This document shows positions 32,177 to 34,246 of a stretch of DNA of 34,246 nucleotides, in pieces. A program made the translations under genes and the position numbers. The stretch's first letter is position 1; each line of letters starts with the position of its first letter. The notes beneath the pieces were generated by a model. The model did no database searches, was not told where the DNA came from, and saw only the letters and a program-made list of their open reading frames with translations. Source of the DNA: JADKIH01 sp031427625 (GTDB lineage: Bacteria > Bacteroidota > Bacteroidia > AKYH767-A > 2013-40CM-41-45); contig JANPNV010000001.1 of NCBI GenBank assembly GCA_031427625.1, forward strand, positions 1 through 34,246. The letters are read 5' to 3'.

Positions 32177-34129
32177 ATGAATCGAACTATGAAGATAAAT
32201 TATTACTACGCGTTTTTATTATTTCTGATCTGTCATACAGCATCAGGCCAGACTAGTCTTAGGGGAATGTACATTGATCATTTCAATAATATCATCGGTA
32301 ACACCGTAAAGGAAGACAGTCTTCTTCATTATGCGCAAGACAGCTCCTATAATTACCTTGCATTATATAGCCTGCAATCATTAAGCCTGTCGAATACATC
32401 GACAGCCAATATGGTTGCCTCATTCATCAAACGGGCACGCGATGTTTACGGTATACAGTATGTAGGTGCCGTTGCAGAATCATTTTCTACTATTCAGAAT
32501 AAAATTGCTCCATATAATAATTCAAGAGCTGATGACCATGAGAAATTCAATGTCTTCAATCTTGAATTTGAATTCTGGACAACATCATCGGTTCAACCAG
32601 GCGGATACTATTGTACGCAATATCTTCAGCAGGCAAACTGCTCATGCGACAGTAGCGGGGGATTTAAATTTTTCATCGATCAGATGCATAAAATAGATTC
32701 GCTTGCCGCTCAACAACAGGTAATTTCAGAAACTTATCTCGGATGGTTTAATCAGGGGCAGGCGCAACAGATTCAGAGGAATGTTGACAGGATTTTATTG
32801 CATGCATATCGAACTGGAACTTCCTCCCTTTACAGCTATAGTAAGACAAGACTTCAATACCTGGCTTCCAATAATTCTCCTGTTGATGTAGCTCCGATCT
32901 TTTCCGCTGAGCCGAATTTTATGGGACCATGGCTTGGATCACATTCACAGGCAGAAGCATATAATCAGTATGAGACAGATAAAAATGCTGATAACTCATC
33001 GTGGCTGCAATACATTAATTTACTTGGATACACATGGTTCGACTGGGAATTTATGCCAAAGCCAGTTCCCGGAACCTCCACAACATTTAACCCTGTAATT
33101 ACTGCATCAGGATCCACCAATATTTGTCCGGGAGGAAATGTAAGTCTTTCAGCTACCCACGGAGATACATACAATTGGTCGAATGGAGAAAGTACTCAGT
33201 CAATCACAGTAAATAGCTCGACGACTGTTACCTGTACAGTTACATTTAATGGAACAACGAAGACAACACCTCAGGCAGTTGTCAGCCAGAAGAACCAACC
33301 ATCTGTAACTATTGCTGAAGGCACATATGCTCCGGGAATGGTTCCTCTGACGGCCAATGCAACAGCAGGAAGCGGATCTGTTTCAACCTATCAATGGTTG
33401 TATAATAATGTATCAATCGGAAGTTCAAATAGTAATACATATACTGCCACTAATTCAGGAACTTATGCTGTTTTAGTGACTAATAGTTATGGCTGCAGTT
33501 CAGTCTCGGCCAACCAAAGTATAACAATATCAGGAACGGCATGTATGCCTTCAGTTCCTACAGGATTATCATCAATACCATCTACAGAAACGTCACAGAT
33601 TTTATCATGGCCCGGAGGTCAATCCGGAGACAGCATAATTGTCCGTTACCATCCGGACACTACGACAACATATGATTATATAAGGATGGCAAATAACGGA
33701 CAGACCAGTACTGTTTTAACAGGACTTGCTCAAAATACATTGTACTCATGGAGGGTAAAAACAGTTTGCGGAGGCACGTCAGGCGCATATTCAAGCAAGG
33801 ATTATTTTACAACGGGATCAACAACGAATGGCATTCCACATGTAAGAGATATCGTAAGTGATGGCTCTGAATCATCAACCCTTATTAGCTTATATCCGAA
33901 TCCTGCTTCGACCAATGTGAATGTTAACTTCTACTCAACACTTGGAGGAAGCGGCAGCATTATCATCACAGATATTAACGGAAGAACAGTAGCATCAGAT
34001 AACCTAATTATCAACTCAGGCAAAAACACTATTACTCTTAACACGACGACATATTCTAACGGTCTCTATTTTATTTCCATAAATAGTAATGATGGCTCTA
34101 TAAACAAGAAAATTTTAATAAGCCATTAA
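32177..34129 (+). CDS. Secreted multidomain protein: unidentified N-terminal domain, Ig-like, Fn3, T9SS type A tail
   Basis: A 650-residue exported protein with a signal peptide (hydrophobic YYYAFLLFLICHTASG, cleavage near residue 24). ATG codons at 32177 and 32189 are both possible starts; the second gives the more usual MKINYYY start. Residues 27-300 form a domain I do not recognise, with strand-like GMYIDHFN near the start, AVAESFS, VFNLEFEFW and GYTWFDWEF at its end. This resembles a TIM-barrel glycoside hydrolase layout, but no family is assigned. Two Ig-like modules follow (about 304-370 and 371-450), then a fibronectin type III module (455-545). The last 80 residues have YPNPAS near 572 and INGRTV, a T9SS type A sorting domain. 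It ends in a strong terminator. Surface polysaccharide binding or hydrolysis is plausible. Confidence 0.85.
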   Translation: MNRTMKINYYYAFLLFLICHTASGQTSLRGMYIDHFNNIIGNTVKEDSLLHYAQDSSYNYLALYSLQSLSLSNTSTANMVASFIKRARDVYGIQYVGAVAESFSTIQNKIAPYNNSRADDHEKFNVFNLEFEFWTTSSVQPGGYYCTQYLQQANCSCDSSGGFKFFIDQMHKIDSLAAQQQVISETYLGWFNQGQAQQIQRNVDRILLHAYRTGTSSLYSYSKTRLQYLASNNSPVDVAPIFSAEPNFMGPWLGSHSQAEAYNQYETDKNADNSSWLQYINLLGYTWFDWEFMPKPVPGTSTTFNPVITASGSTNICPGGNVSLSATHGDTYNWSNGESTQSITVNSSTTVTCTVTFNGTTKTTPQAVVSQKNQPSVTIAEGTYAPGMVPLTANATAGSGSVSTYQWLYNNVSIGSSNSNTYTATNSGTYAVLVTNSYGCSSVSANQSITISGTACMPSVPTGLSSIPSTETSQILSWPGGQSGDSIIVRYHPDTTTTYDYIRMANNGQTSTVLTGLAQNTLYSWRVKTVCGGTSGAYSSKDYFTTGSTTNGIPHVRDIVSDGSESSTLISLYPNPASTNVNVNFYSTLGGSGSIIITDINGRTVASDNLIINSGKNTITLNTTTYSNGLYFISINSNDGSINKKILISH

Positions 34130-34152
34130 TCGATTTCGGTCAGTAGAAAAAA

Positions 34153-34175
34153 GACCCGGGAGACCGGGTTTTTTT
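34153..34175 (+). terminator. Rho-independent terminator after the Ig/Fn3 T9SS protein gene
   Basis: Arms ACCCGG (34154-34159) and CCGGGT (34164-34169) pair perfectly around a GAGA loop, and are followed by a run of T through 34175. It sits 24 bases after the stop codon. Confidence 0.88.
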
Positions 34176-34246
34176 ATGTCCGCTTGTGAAAAAAAAAATC
34201 TAAGAATTTCAGACTTGAATGATATGTGCATTCTTCATAATCCATC

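Overview
The window reads as chromosomal DNA of a Bacteroidota species (Sphingobacteriales, Chitinophagales or Cytophagales type). The grounds are AT-rich coding DNA, type IX secretion (T9SS) C-terminal sorting domains of both the YPNP kind and the gliding-motility CHU kind, arrays of PKD repeats, a DUF4783-nadC-yihY block that I know as a Bacteroidota arrangement, and promoter-like TTTG-N19-TAnnTTTG elements. I see no rRNA, tRNA, CRISPR array, transposase or integrase.

Region 1 (1-2919). The 3' end of a large secreted PKD-repeat protein with a T9SS tail converges on an FkbM-type methyltransferase.

Region 2 (3104-15446). Twelve same-strand genes with junctions from a 22-base overlap to a 15-base gap form one apparent glycan operon. 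They encode an ABC polysaccharide exporter (Wzm/Wzt, the latter with a C-terminal Wzt-type domain), a hexapeptide acyltransferase, a TylF-type O-methyltransferase, an NAD-dependent sugar epimerase/dehydratase, five stand-alone glycosyltransferases, a sulfotransferase, and an unusual methyltransferase-glycosyltransferase fusion. The predicted product is a methylated, acylated and probably sulfated surface polysaccharide, polymerised in the cytoplasm and exported by the ABC transporter. No initiating phosphoglycosyltransferase lies in the window.

Region 3 (15436-20033). A polytopic membrane protein (possible EpsG/Wzy-like) is followed by a housekeeping block: rlmH, and divergently DUF4783-nadC-yihY.

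Region 4 (20030-28527). A second glycan region holds a MOP-type flippase, a secreted Kelch-propeller protein, a NodB-type deacetylase, a glutamine-dependent asparagine synthase homologue directly abutting a GNAT acetyltransferase gene, and a methyltransferase-glycosyltransferase pair.

Region 5 (28546-34246). A five-PKD protein with a CHU-type T9SS tail, a plant-type isoaspartyl peptidase/asparaginase, and a secreted multidomain protein with an unrecognised N-terminal domain, Ig/Fn3 modules and a YPNP-type T9SS tail.

Taken together, the window mixes surface-glycan synthesis with T9SS cargo. In Porphyromonas gingivalis T9SS cargo is anchored to an LPS species (A-LPS) exported by a Wzm/Wzt pair, so a functional link here is conceivable but is only inference. 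No gene-free stretch exceeds 300 bases; the longest is 31883-32176, where I see no convincing gene or terminator.
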